Shown: positions 16,801 to 25,300 of the stretch, piece by piece
How the letters are laid out: each line of letters begins with the position of its first letter
How positions within the stretch are numbered: the stretch's first letter is position 1
Virus record (IMG/VR): IMGVR_UViG_3300017750_000072
Coordinates: 1-28,737 of that record
Origin: a virus
Strand: one strand, 5' to 3'
DNA length: 28,737 nt
Made by a program: the position numbers and the translations under genes
Notes under the pieces: model-generated
What the model was told of the DNA's origin: nothing
Seen by the model: only the letters and a program-made list of their open reading frames with translations
Databases searched by the model: none

Positions 16801-19800
16801 AGATTTTAAAAACTGCTACTCATTTGGTAACGGTGTAGAGTCTGATAGAATAAATGACGATTACAACGCTCCTCGTATAGGTAAAGGTGTTAAAGTATCT
16901 ACTGTATTAGACGAACCATATAAAGAAGAAAGAAAAAGAAATGGTTTAATATTTTCAGGTATATTCAACTCTACAAGCGGTGTTAATAGATTAAATCAAT
17001 TTATACAAGGTGAGGCTATAACAAAAGACATGAATCCACATTATGGTAGTATACAAAAACTACATGCTAGAAATACAGATTTAATTGTATTGTGTGAAGA
17101 TAAGTGTTTAAAGGTATTAGCCAATAAAGATGCTTTATTTGAAGCAAGTGGAAACCCACAACTTACAGCTACTAATAGAGTTTTAGGTCAAACGATACCT
17201 TTTATAGGTGAGTATGGTATATCTAAAAACCCAGAATCATTTGCTTCATATGCTTATAGATGTTATTTTACAGATAAATCAAGAGGAGTTGTTTTAAGAC
17301 TGTCTAGAGATGGTTTAACGGCTATATCTGAAAACGGTATGAGAGACTTCTTTAAAGATACTTTACCTTTAAATAGAAAAATGATTGGTAGCTACGATGG
17401 TAGTAAAGGTTTATATAATTTAACACTAAATGATAAAACCGTAGCTTTTGATGAAAAAGTAAATGGTTTCCCTAGTTTTAAATCGTTTGTGCCAGAAGGA
17501 GCCGTATCTCTTAATAACGTTTATTATTCTATTAAAAATGGTGAATTACACTCACATAACAATGCTACTAGAAATAATTTTTACGGAGTGCAATATGATA
17601 GCTCTGTAACGTTTTTAATAAACGAAATGCCAGAGGTTATAAAAGGTTTTAAAACTTTAAACTATGGCGGATCTGCTTCTAGAAAATTTACTGGTGCTAA
17701 CCATACAGATGGTTGGTACTGTGATTATATACACACAGATACTCAACAAGGTTTTATAAAAGAACTTAAAAGAAAAGAAGGTAGATACTACAACTATATA
17801 AAAGGTGAAGCTACTACTTTAGCTAACTTAGACTCTAGAGAGTTTAACGTTCAAGGTGTAGGTCAATATACTAATATAGCTGGAGATGTTAATTTAGCTG
17901 ACAAAAAACTTACAGTTCAATTAACGGGTATTGCAAACACTACAAACCCAGGTGTTACTTTTGATGTAGAAGCTGGTAGTGAAATACATGAAGAAAAAGA
18001 ATTTGTAGAAATATTGATAACACCGGACACTGGTTCTACATTAACAGCTAGTGATTTAAGTTTTAATGCTTCTGGACATACATATATTCATAGTGTAGCA
18101 TTTGTTCAAGATGGTCTTAACGTAAAATCAAAAGTAAACTTCAAAGATGGTGTTAACATGCCTCTCGCTGATTTGACAATAACATTAGCTATTGTAGGTG
18201 ATGGTGTTTTAAACAAATATCTTCTTAAAAATTTAAATATAGTTGATCAAAGTGATTTTTATTCAGCTACAACTATAACTTATAACGGTAGTGGTCTTAA
18301 TGAAACAGCTAATCCAAGTGGTAATCAATTAGGTTATAAAGCTGAATATGGTACACAGAATCAAGTTGCTGTTGTCAAGTTTAACCTAAACAACGCTTAC
18401 AATTTTAAAAAACCACCTAGTTTTAGAATAACAATTGAAGACAATGATGCTGAAAGTTTCTATGTCATAACACATCAAGATAAACTTTCTACTGGCGTTG
18501 ATTTTACAATAGGTGATACTGTTAATGGAGTTGTTACTACTTTAGCTGATGTAGATCAAAGATGGTTTACAATACAATATAAGTTCCCAGCTCAAGACAC
18601 GGATAAAAATGAAATAGTATTTAGTGCTGAATCTGTTTTAGAAAATGACCCTGAAAATAATAAAATAACAGGTTACAATGTTGTTGGTGGTAATATAGTA
18701 AGTAGGTACGGTGAAACTAAAGAGGTTAAAATATTTGGAGCAATAGGTGCTGATTTTAGAGTTAAAAATTGTGCAACATCTACAGGTAGCACACCAGCTG
18801 CAAGCACAACTACATTAAACTTAACAGCTGTAAATAACGATATTAAAACAGGTATGGTTATAACAGGTACAGGTGTAAATGGAACTGTTACTGTTGTTAG
18901 CATAAACGGTACGCAAATAACTATGTCTAGTAATCAAGGTATAAGCAGTACGACTTTAACATTTACAGAATGGTGGAACGGTACTAGGTTTGGAGGTTCT
19001 GAAACTGACTTAGAAATACCATCTACTGGTATATATATTATGCCAATAGATTTCTTTGAGACGTCTATATCTAAAACATATTACTTAGAAATACAACCTA
19101 TAGCACAAACAACTCTTTCAAGCACTTTACAAGGTAACGTATACAATACAGCTACGCCACCTTTAGTGCAGCATCCTTTTTATATATATCAATTTGTTGA
19201 TGTAGATATAACTTTAGGTATGCATCAGGTTGGTACTGATTTTACAATAACATCAAGTGACGTTTCAAAAACATATACGGCTGGTGCTTACCCCGTAGAG
19301 GGTTCTGATTTCTCAGCATTTAACCTAAGTTTAACAGCTACAGCAAGTAGTAATATAACTAAAACAAAAGATCCAGAAGCAGATGATTGGTCAAACTACG
19401 TTTCTACAACTGATGATATTGATTTGTTTGCTAATAATTTCGAGTTAGATTATCCAACACCTATAATAGATATAAATAACAATGCATCACCTAAAACAAT
19501 AACTATAACAGGTAGAATGTTTGTAAACAAGTATGGTACTGATGATTTAGTTTCTGATCTTGCTATAAATAATTTTGCATCAGTTGCTAATAGTGGTGGT
19601 GGTGCCCCAGGAGGATTTAGAATGTATACACCAACTGTAACAGGTGGTATTGGATTAATAGCGGGTGCTGTAAGAGCTTCATATAGTGGTGGAGGTTTTA
19701 GCGGTACAAACGTTAAAAACGTAGCTATTGGCACACCTAACAATACAAACTTAATAAGTGGAACAGGTGCTTTATACGGTGACTTTAATGATAACGGTAT

Positions 19801-19996
19801 AAACGATATTACGTTAACTATAACAGCTGATGGAACAGCAGCTATAGATAATCTAACTATAACTAAAGACACTTTAACTGGAGGCTTTAATTCATACGAT
19901 TTAACTTACACATGGGAAGGTAAAACGTCAGAAGTTATAGATGCTTCGTCCATTATGACATTTAACGTGCATGTGGCATTAACTAACGAACCTTAA
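13808..19996 (+). CDS. Giant tail stabilisation protein with beta-rich C-terminal extension
   Basis: At 2062 residues this is the second-largest gene visible. Residues 11-32 begin GKMNKDLDERLVPNGEY, the signature of stabilisation proteins of crAss-like phages (P22 gp10-like role: plugging the neck and holding packaged DNA). A second conserved block lies at about 1060-1180 (GSIQKLHARNTDLIVLCEDK; GEYGISKNPESFA from 1134; YFTDKSRGVVLRLSRDGLT). After about residue 1330 the protein becomes a chain of Thr/Ser/Asn-rich beta domains, including a segment at about 1655-1720 (TTLNLTAV ... TGMVITGTGV) that looks like a separate mobile module. Stabilisation proteins in crAss-like phages are usually well under this length, so the C-terminal 700 residues may add a fibre or receptor-contact function. 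TAA followed by TAG closes it. Confidence 0.75.
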   Translation: MPDIKHYFRSGKMNKDLDERLVPNGEYRDALNIEMSTSDGDDVGTIQNVVGTNKITGKTYDTNKNSITANWSGDSFGLTKAVCIGVKLNNENDRIYWFISSAEASCIAEYSDSSGIIKPVLVDTLGILNWTSETNITGINIVEDMLIWTDNVTEPKKIDIKVFKSGCADNFTTHTKYTGQRILPSNLSAASNFSEEHITVARLAPMNTPTLNMSNSTRGGLGTGTSTVIITNASATTFTDLQGVSIDAGTVLNLTFSPLPNWQPGDIITCTSTYEELGQQETLEIKLLINSISQNNTFSCKVQSIPVQIPYATLIWEAILSEEGVLFEKKFVRFGYRWKYYSGEYSTFSPFSEVAFLPDTFEYLSTDGYNDGMINNLRQLTINITESRPIDVEEVDILYKESNNNNVYVVDTLKYNSDGTFPTEYKLESEIISKTVSSNQMIRPWDNVPRKAKAQEVTANRLIFGNYLQNYDILDFNLPDISMSISQAAITTVKEPQLSLKSLRTYQTGVVYIDKYNRQSPVLTSDSASKQTSKDYAPSVNSINVTLNNQPPDWATHFKYYVKETANEYYNLAMDRYYLAEDGNVWLSFPSSERNKVDEETYLILKKKHDSDDFVSTKSRYKILDISNDAPDFLKLKQRAVGNGAVKAGSSNIPQIGSVSFEFLGPDPVSNPSFGEGFSSDAVIQISVGGVVSDKYKVVSGGPTGEDGGSAPFKHTYKITLAEPIKTTDTMVSSISSGTQFEIVLFEEKFERKAEFYGRFFVKVNRDSNFDTNIIASFPEEDEQFGISDTRAIFGNAPNTGPNDSTSEASWYDTRAKHNKRNQSGNGHPKLGSKFMTIYFTGSPKSGDKSFDEANTINNFLKSISQQGTLFRFKGSQTGALSEIYKVSKNATISYSYRRTGRKRLFSSKRRNYRIEFEHYKNATPYEDSFVYPSSGSANNFADEIQILQNVVTTDVEVLTSNNPAIWETEPKESVELDLYYETGLSRPISQHGQAHVLDFKNCYSFGNGVESDRINDDYNAPRIGKGVKVSTVLDEPYKEERKRNGLIFSGIFNSTSGVNRLNQFIQGEAITKDMNPHYGSIQKLHARNTDLIVLCEDKCLKVLANKDALFEASGNPQLTATNRVLGQTIPFIGEYGISKNPESFASYAYRCYFTDKSRGVVLRLSRDGLTAISENGMRDFFKDTLPLNRKMIGSYDGSKGLYNLTLNDKTVAFDEKVNGFPSFKSFVPEGAVSLNNVYYSIKNGELHSHNNATRNNFYGVQYDSSVTFLINEMPEVIKGFKTLNYGGSASRKFTGANHTDGWYCDYIHTDTQQGFIKELKRKEGRYYNYIKGEATTLANLDSREFNVQGVGQYTNIAGDVNLADKKLTVQLTGIANTTNPGVTFDVEAGSEIHEEKEFVEILITPDTGSTLTASDLSFNASGHTYIHSVAFVQDGLNVKSKVNFKDGVNMPLADLTITLAIVGDGVLNKYLLKNLNIVDQSDFYSATTITYNGSGLNETANPSGNQLGYKAEYGTQNQVAVVKFNLNNAYNFKKPPSFRITIEDNDAESFYVITHQDKLSTGVDFTIGDTVNGVVTTLADVDQRWFTIQYKFPAQDTDKNEIVFSAESVLENDPENNKITGYNVVGGNIVSRYGETKEVKIFGAIGADFRVKNCATSTGSTPAASTTTLNLTAVNNDIKTGMVITGTGVNGTVTVVSINGTQITMSSNQGISSTTLTFTEWWNGTRFGGSETDLEIPSTGIYIMPIDFFETSISKTYYLEIQPIAQTTLSSTLQGNVYNTATPPLVQHPFYIYQFVDVDITLGMHQVGTDFTITSSDVSKTYTAGAYPVEGSDFSAFNLSLTATASSNITKTKDPEADDWSNYVSTTDDIDLFANNFELDYPTPIIDINNNASPKTITITGRMFVNKYGTDDLVSDLAINNFASVANSGGGAPGGFRMYTPTVTGGIGLIAGAVRASYSGGGFSGTNVKNVAIGTPNNTNLISGTGALYGDFNDNGINDITLTITADGTAAIDNLTITKDTLTGGFNSYDLTYTWEGKTSEVIDASSIMTFNVHVALTNEP

Positions 19997-20005
19997 TAGA
20001 TAAAC

Positions 20006-20332
20006 ATGGCAACTACACAAAACATAACTATGACATTTCCACACGTTCAGGACTCAGTTCAGGTTGGTGATATGATATATTATCAAAATACTAGTAGTGT
20101 AATAGTACAAATGGGTTTAGCTACAGCTGTAACACAAACAACAATAAGTTGTAACATAGGTGGTACTGTAACTAGACCAACGGCTAATGATTTTATTCTT
20201 TTTAGTAAAGACGCTAGAATAAATACATCATCTATAAGAGGTTATTATGCTGAGGTAAAAATGGTTAACGATGCTAACACTGCTTGCGAATTGTATGACG
20301 TTGGTAGTGAGATATTTGAATCTAGCAAATAA
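20006..20332 (+). CDS. Small virion-associated protein (108 aa), function unknown
   Basis: Short beta-type protein with VGDMIYYQNTSS (about 20-31), FILFSKDARINTSSIRGYYA (about 65-84) and a C-terminus EIFESSK. I recall proteins of this size and pattern (GYYAEV..., ending in SSK) directly after the stabilisation gene in crAss-like and marine phages. Likely a structural component of the tail or neck; evidence is position and motif only. It starts 9 bases after the previous stop, with a second TAG in between. Confidence 0.6.
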   Translation: MATTQNITMTFPHVQDSVQVGDMIYYQNTSSVIVQMGLATAVTQTTISCNIGGTVTRPTANDFILFSKDARINTSSIRGYYAEVKMVNDANTACELYDVGSEIFESSK

Positions 20333-20371
20333 TGTGTAATAATAATAGTAACTTAAAATAACAATAAAAAT

Positions 20372-20977
20372 ATGATACCAGGAGCAGCAATAAGCGCGGG
20401 AGTTCAAGGTTTAGCAGGTATCGCTGGCGGTATAATCGGTGGTGGTAAGCGAAGACGTGAACAAAGAGCTGCGCAAGCAGAGATGGCAAGGTCAAAAGCT
20501 AGAATGATGAACTTAGATACTTCTAACTTAGCAGCTAATATGGAAAATCCATACGAAGATTTAACTGTAAACACACAAGCAGCAGACTTTGCCGCACAAC
20601 AAAATCAAGCTAATTTAGCTAATACCATGTCTGGTTTACAAGGCGCTGCTGGTGGAGCTGGTATTGCAGCTTTAGCACAAAGTATGGCTAACGCTGGTGC
20701 TCAACAAAATCAAGCTGCTTCAGCTAGTATAGCTCAACAAGAAAATGCTAACGCTAAAATGGCTGCTCAAGGAGCTATGCAAGTACAACAAGCTGAAATA
20801 GCTGGCGCTGGTGCTGCTAGAGGATTAGAATATCAAAAAGCTGGTGGAGCATTAAGTATGGCACAAAATAGATTAGGTGCTGCTAACGCCGCTAGGCAAC
20901 AAGCTACACAAAGTATAATGGGTGGTATTGGTGCTTTAGGTGCTGCTGCAGGTGCTTATCACGACGAAAATAGATAA
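20372..20977 (+). CDS. Internal virion (ejection-type) protein, Ala/Gln/Gly-rich
   Basis: The product is 201 residues. It starts with a glycine-rich hydrophobic helix (PGAAISAGVQGLAGIAGGII, residues 3-22) followed by a basic GGGKRRREQR, then ENPYEDLTVNTQAADFAAQQ (about 58-77) and a long Ala/Gln-rich helical body. Small proteins of this type (T7 gp14, P22 gp7 classes) are carried in the head and ejected to help form a channel across the envelope. The glycine-helix/basic pattern also resembles a membrane-inserting start. The context (followed by another likely internal protein and a giant protein) supports an ejection complex. No enzymatic motif seen. Confidence 0.7.
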   Translation: MIPGAAISAGVQGLAGIAGGIIGGGKRRREQRAAQAEMARSKARMMNLDTSNLAANMENPYEDLTVNTQAADFAAQQNQANLANTMSGLQGAAGGAGIAALAQSMANAGAQQNQAASASIAQQENANAKMAAQGAMQVQQAEIAGAGAARGLEYQKAGGALSMAQNRLGAANAARQQATQSIMGGIGALGAAAGAYHDENR

Positions 20978-20981
20978 TACA

Positions 20982-22325
20982 ATGGCAACAACAAAAACAA
21001 CTCAACCAAATTATTTCGGAAACTTAAGAACTCCAGCTGCTAACTTTGCTAACAGTAGTGGTATAAATACTTTTGATGCTGTATCTAAGGGAGCTGCTGC
21101 TGCTCAAAGAGGTATGCGTCAAAAACCTCAGTACACTCAAGATGAGTTAGATAAAATGAGGGCAGATAACGTGGTTGCTAAAAATCTAGATGAGTCTCCA
21201 CAGATAAGCTGGGGTGATTATAAAAACTTACCACCAGAAATATCTGGATTGTTTAACGAAAAAATAGCTAGCTTAGGTTCTCAAATAGGTTATCAAAAAC
21301 ACATACAACAAAATATGGGTAAAACAGATTTTCAAGGAAGATCTCAAATGGCTAATCAAATAAGTAACATGCAAGGTGTTATAACTAGTAAGATACCAAA
21401 ACAATTAGCTACTTTAAATGAAATGTATGGAGATTTTGATGGTGACTATATGGACGGTATAATGTCTGAAATGATGGATCCAAAAGATCAACAACTAATA
21501 AGTGATATACAGCATGGTAAAATAAAACCTAAAATGGACGATGGAGGTAATATTACTTTTAACGGTATGTCTATAAATGATTTACCACAGTATCATAATA
21601 AAGATCTTAAAACAGGTAGTATGCTTACTAAAAATCTTGTAGGCGCTTTTGATAGAGGTAGTAAGTTAACAGAAAATGAATTAGCTTTGCAGAGAGTAAA
21701 CATAACCAACACGTTAAACGAAGGTGGTACACCATCTATATTATCTGTAGGTTTTGAAGACGTAATGGGTATGGGTGGTTCTCTTTTAAAGAAAAAAGAT
21801 TATCAAAGCCAAATAGCTGATTTAAGAAGTGGTGATCCTATGAAAGTTAGAGAAGCTAAACAAGTAATATCTAACGCTATAACAGATGAATATTTAGCAA
21901 GGTTAAGTAAACAAGCTAGTGATGGTTACGATGCTAAAAACCCTGCCAATCCTAATGGAGCTACTGAAAGTAAGTTTGGGCAAAGAATAGATGATGCTGT
22001 TAATTCTGGTAAAGAGTTTACAATACCTGTTGGAAAAAGAAATTACCAGGTTGTTGAGTATCCTCCAGGATCAGGTGAGTACAAGTTGTTTACTGGTAAT
22101 TCTACTTATACTGATTTTGATCTTGGTAACGCTACGAGAAACACCAGGACTTTATCCTCTGATCCAGCTAAAAGAAAGCAGCAAATATTAGAAGCTGTAA
22201 CTGGAGATATTAATCAAGGTTTTGAATGGTCAACACCTGAAACAGATTGGTCTTCAGCACCCGAACCTAATGTTCCTTTTATAGGTCCAAGACAAGCAGC
22301 TAATCCTAACATAATTACAAAATAA
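20982..22325 (+). CDS. Putative internal virion protein (447 aa)
   Basis: I chose the ATG at 20982 (ACAATGGCAACAACA), 5 bases after the previous TAA. A longer GTG version from 20940 would overlap the previous gene and add 14 unremarkable residues. The protein is hydrophilic: a Gln/Asn/Ser-rich helical start (LRTPAANFANSSGINTFDAV), helical segments (SQMANQISNMQGVITSKIPK), an Asp/Gly stretch (DFDGDYMDG) and a Pro/Asn-rich tail. No catalytic motif or membrane helix is visible. Position between a small ejection-type protein and the giant protein fits an internal virion protein (T7 gp15-like position), but similarity to gp15 is not visible by eye. Confidence 0.65.
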   Translation: MATTKTTQPNYFGNLRTPAANFANSSGINTFDAVSKGAAAAQRGMRQKPQYTQDELDKMRADNVVAKNLDESPQISWGDYKNLPPEISGLFNEKIASLGSQIGYQKHIQQNMGKTDFQGRSQMANQISNMQGVITSKIPKQLATLNEMYGDFDGDYMDGIMSEMMDPKDQQLISDIQHGKIKPKMDDGGNITFNGMSINDLPQYHNKDLKTGSMLTKNLVGAFDRGSKLTENELALQRVNITNTLNEGGTPSILSVGFEDVMGMGGSLLKKKDYQSQIADLRSGDPMKVREAKQVISNAITDEYLARLSKQASDGYDAKNPANPNGATESKFGQRIDDAVNSGKEFTIPVGKRNYQVVEYPPGSGEYKLFTGNSTYTDFDLGNATRNTRTLSSDPAKRKQQILEAVTGDINQGFEWSTPETDWSSAPEPNVPFIGPRQAANPNIITK

Positions 22326-22341
22326 TTAAACTAAATTTTAA

Positions 22342-25300
22342 ATGGAGGATTTAATACTATTTCAGTTTGCTGATGGTAGCGAACAAAATGTACACATAGG
22401 TAGGATTGATGCTTTTAAGCAACAATACCCTGATGCTGTACAAATAGGTGAAATTCCCAAGCCAAGAGAAAAATCAGTGTATACTAAAAAAGTTTTTAGA
22501 GGTGGTGGTGATCCTAAGGACGGTATACGAGGCTTTGGTTTATATGAAGATGTTGAAACAGAAGATAATATAGACGAAAAAATATATCCTACAACAATGC
22601 CAGATGGTTCTACACAGAACTTATCACTTCTTGATCTGGCAGATCCCAAAATAAATACGAACTTAGAAGATGCTATAATAGCTGAAGAAGAAGCTTTAGA
22701 TAGTCCTGACTTATTCAAGCCAAGCACTAGAACTAGAACTATATCTACAGGTGATTATATGGATATGAAACTTGGTATTACACCCACAGAAGAATACACT
22801 TATCAACCTTATGAAAAAGAATTAAACGCTTATGCTGAGCAGCTAAATGAGTTAAGCAGAAAAGGTTTATTAGATAAAATACCAGAAGAATATAGATGGG
22901 ATAATACAGAGCAAAAAGAAGTTCCTCAAAATATATTAGAACAATATACTAGAGACCAATTAAAGCGAGGTATAAAAAGTAGACAAATAGGTAAGGTTTG
23001 GGAAGAAAGTTTAGAAGACATGTCTGATGATCAACGAAATGCAAACTTAATCGCTAGACAAAAACAATATGATGACGCTGACGCTGAAAATTACGTAGAA
23101 GATACAGAAAAATTCATGATGAGACAGCAGGCTTTTGCTGACGGTGAAGAGTTTAAGTCAGTTTTTGATTTTGAAAATAATGTTTTAGACAATAAATATG
23201 TTTTTGAAAATCCTAATAACGAAGAAATTGTAGAGGTTAATGGTAAAAAAGTACCATTATCAGTGTATCAAAATTATACAAACAACTTTAGCTTTGTAAA
23301 AGGAGAGCAAATAAAACTAACAAAAGAATATGAAGATCTTTTTAAAAGAAGAGATGCTATAGAAAACGTGGGTATAGAATTAGATTTACTAGGAAGAGAC
23401 TGGAGCATGCTATCTAAGTTTGGGTTTTTAACAATGAAAGGTGTTGGTGATCTAATTGTTGGCGGTGGTGAATATATAGAAGCTGGTTCTAATTTAATAT
23501 TAGATAGGTTTGATGGTACTACAAAAGAAGAAAGAGGTACTACATTTATACAGGATTATGCTAACAAAAGAAGAGAAAAGTATAATAAATTAAAAGAAAA
23601 ATTTAGACCTGATCAAGAATTTGGTGGTATACTTGAAAAAGGTAATTTTTTAGGAATTGATATTTTTTCTAGTATTGAAAATTTTACAGAGTTTTTTGTA
23701 GAAGAGTCTGGTAGACAGTTGCCTATATTTGCAGCAATAGCTGCTAGCGGTGGCGCAGCTAGTGCTTTAGGCGCTAGAACAGCGGCATCAGCTGTTACCT
23801 CAGCTACTACGTTAGGTGTAATGACAGGTGGTCAACAAATAGGTGATATTACTTATCAAGATTTTTTACAGAACGAAGCTGAAATAATGAAGTATGGTCA
23901 AAACCTAGAATATAACGATAGAAACTGGAATGATTTTGAAAAGTTTTTAATAGGTACTGGCTACGGTGCTGCTGAAGGTATATTGGGTACTGCACCTACT
24001 TTTTTATTAATGAAAAGAGGTAAAGATTTAATTACAAGTGCTGGTAGAAAAAACTTATTAGACAAAACAACAAAAGAATTTTTAACTAAAGACTTGCCAA
24101 AAGAATTTGGTATTGGTGTTGCTTTAGAAGCGCCTACAGAAGGTTTAACACAGTTAGTTCAAAACGCATTAATGATAGGTATGGGTGACAAAGATGTAGA
24201 TTTGTTTGACGGTGTTGGTCACGCTACTTTTTCTGGTGGTATGTTTGGTGGTTTGTTGGGTGGTGGTGCTGTAGCTAGGGGTATGGCTGTAAATAAAATG
24301 ATGCCAAAAGAAGAAAGAATAGAGCTTAAAAAACAATTTGATGCTTTAGATGAATTAAAAACTAAATACAACGAGGCTTTTAATACAAAAAGTGATGGAA
24401 GTGATTTTAGAGTAAACCGTTTAAAGTTTTTAAAAGAAAAAATAAATGAAAGAAAAACTATTATAGATAACAAGCTTGATGATTTTAATAAAACTATTCA
24501 AAAAAGACTTGGAAACGGTAGAATATATGAAGAGTTTAAAGCTTTAAAAGCTGGTCAATACGATATAAGAGCTGAAGCTAATAGAATATATGAAGACCCA
24601 GAAATAACAGATGAATCTAAAAAAATATTAATAGACGACTTAGCTTATAAATATCAACTATATGACAATGCAATAAATACTTATTTAGGTAAAACAGATC
24701 CTAATAGATTTATAGCATTGGCAGAAAACGACAAAGAAAGATATAACAAAATACTAAAGCAAGCTGAAGACGTTTTAGTTAAAGATGGTAAAAAAATAAC
24801 AGACGAAGCTGTACAAAAAAAAGCTTACGACATATATTTAAGAGAAGAAGTAGATACCGATATAAAGAAAACTCAAGAGATGTTAAAGAAAACGTCTTTA
24901 AACACGGAGAACTTTATATTTGAAAACGAAAACCAAGCAAAAATAGCAGCTAGCGTAGCTTTAGCTGATCCTAATATAACTCAAGAAGAAAAAACATTTT
25001 GGGAAAATTTACTAAAAGCAGACGGTGGTATGAATGGTTTTGCTATGAGAGTAAATGATAAATACACGTGGGTCAATATAAAAGACTCAATGGTTGAAAA
25101 CGAAAGAACTAACACAGCCACTCATGAAGCAGATCACATAGTTATGTGGAACTCTCTTTTAAAAGGTCAAGATTTTGATTGGCAAAAAATGGCAGATGAA
25201 ATAGAGTTATTTTTAAAAGAAACAAATCCAGAGGTATACAATACTATATTTGGTATTAGCCCTTCACAAAGTGTTGAGAAAGGTAAAGACAATAAACCTA

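Noticed and set aside
20940-20981. Upstream GTG start for the 447-residue internal virion protein
   Set aside because: It would overlap the preceding gene by 38 bases and add 14 residues with no protein-like pattern; the ATG at 20982 has the same spacing as other starts here.
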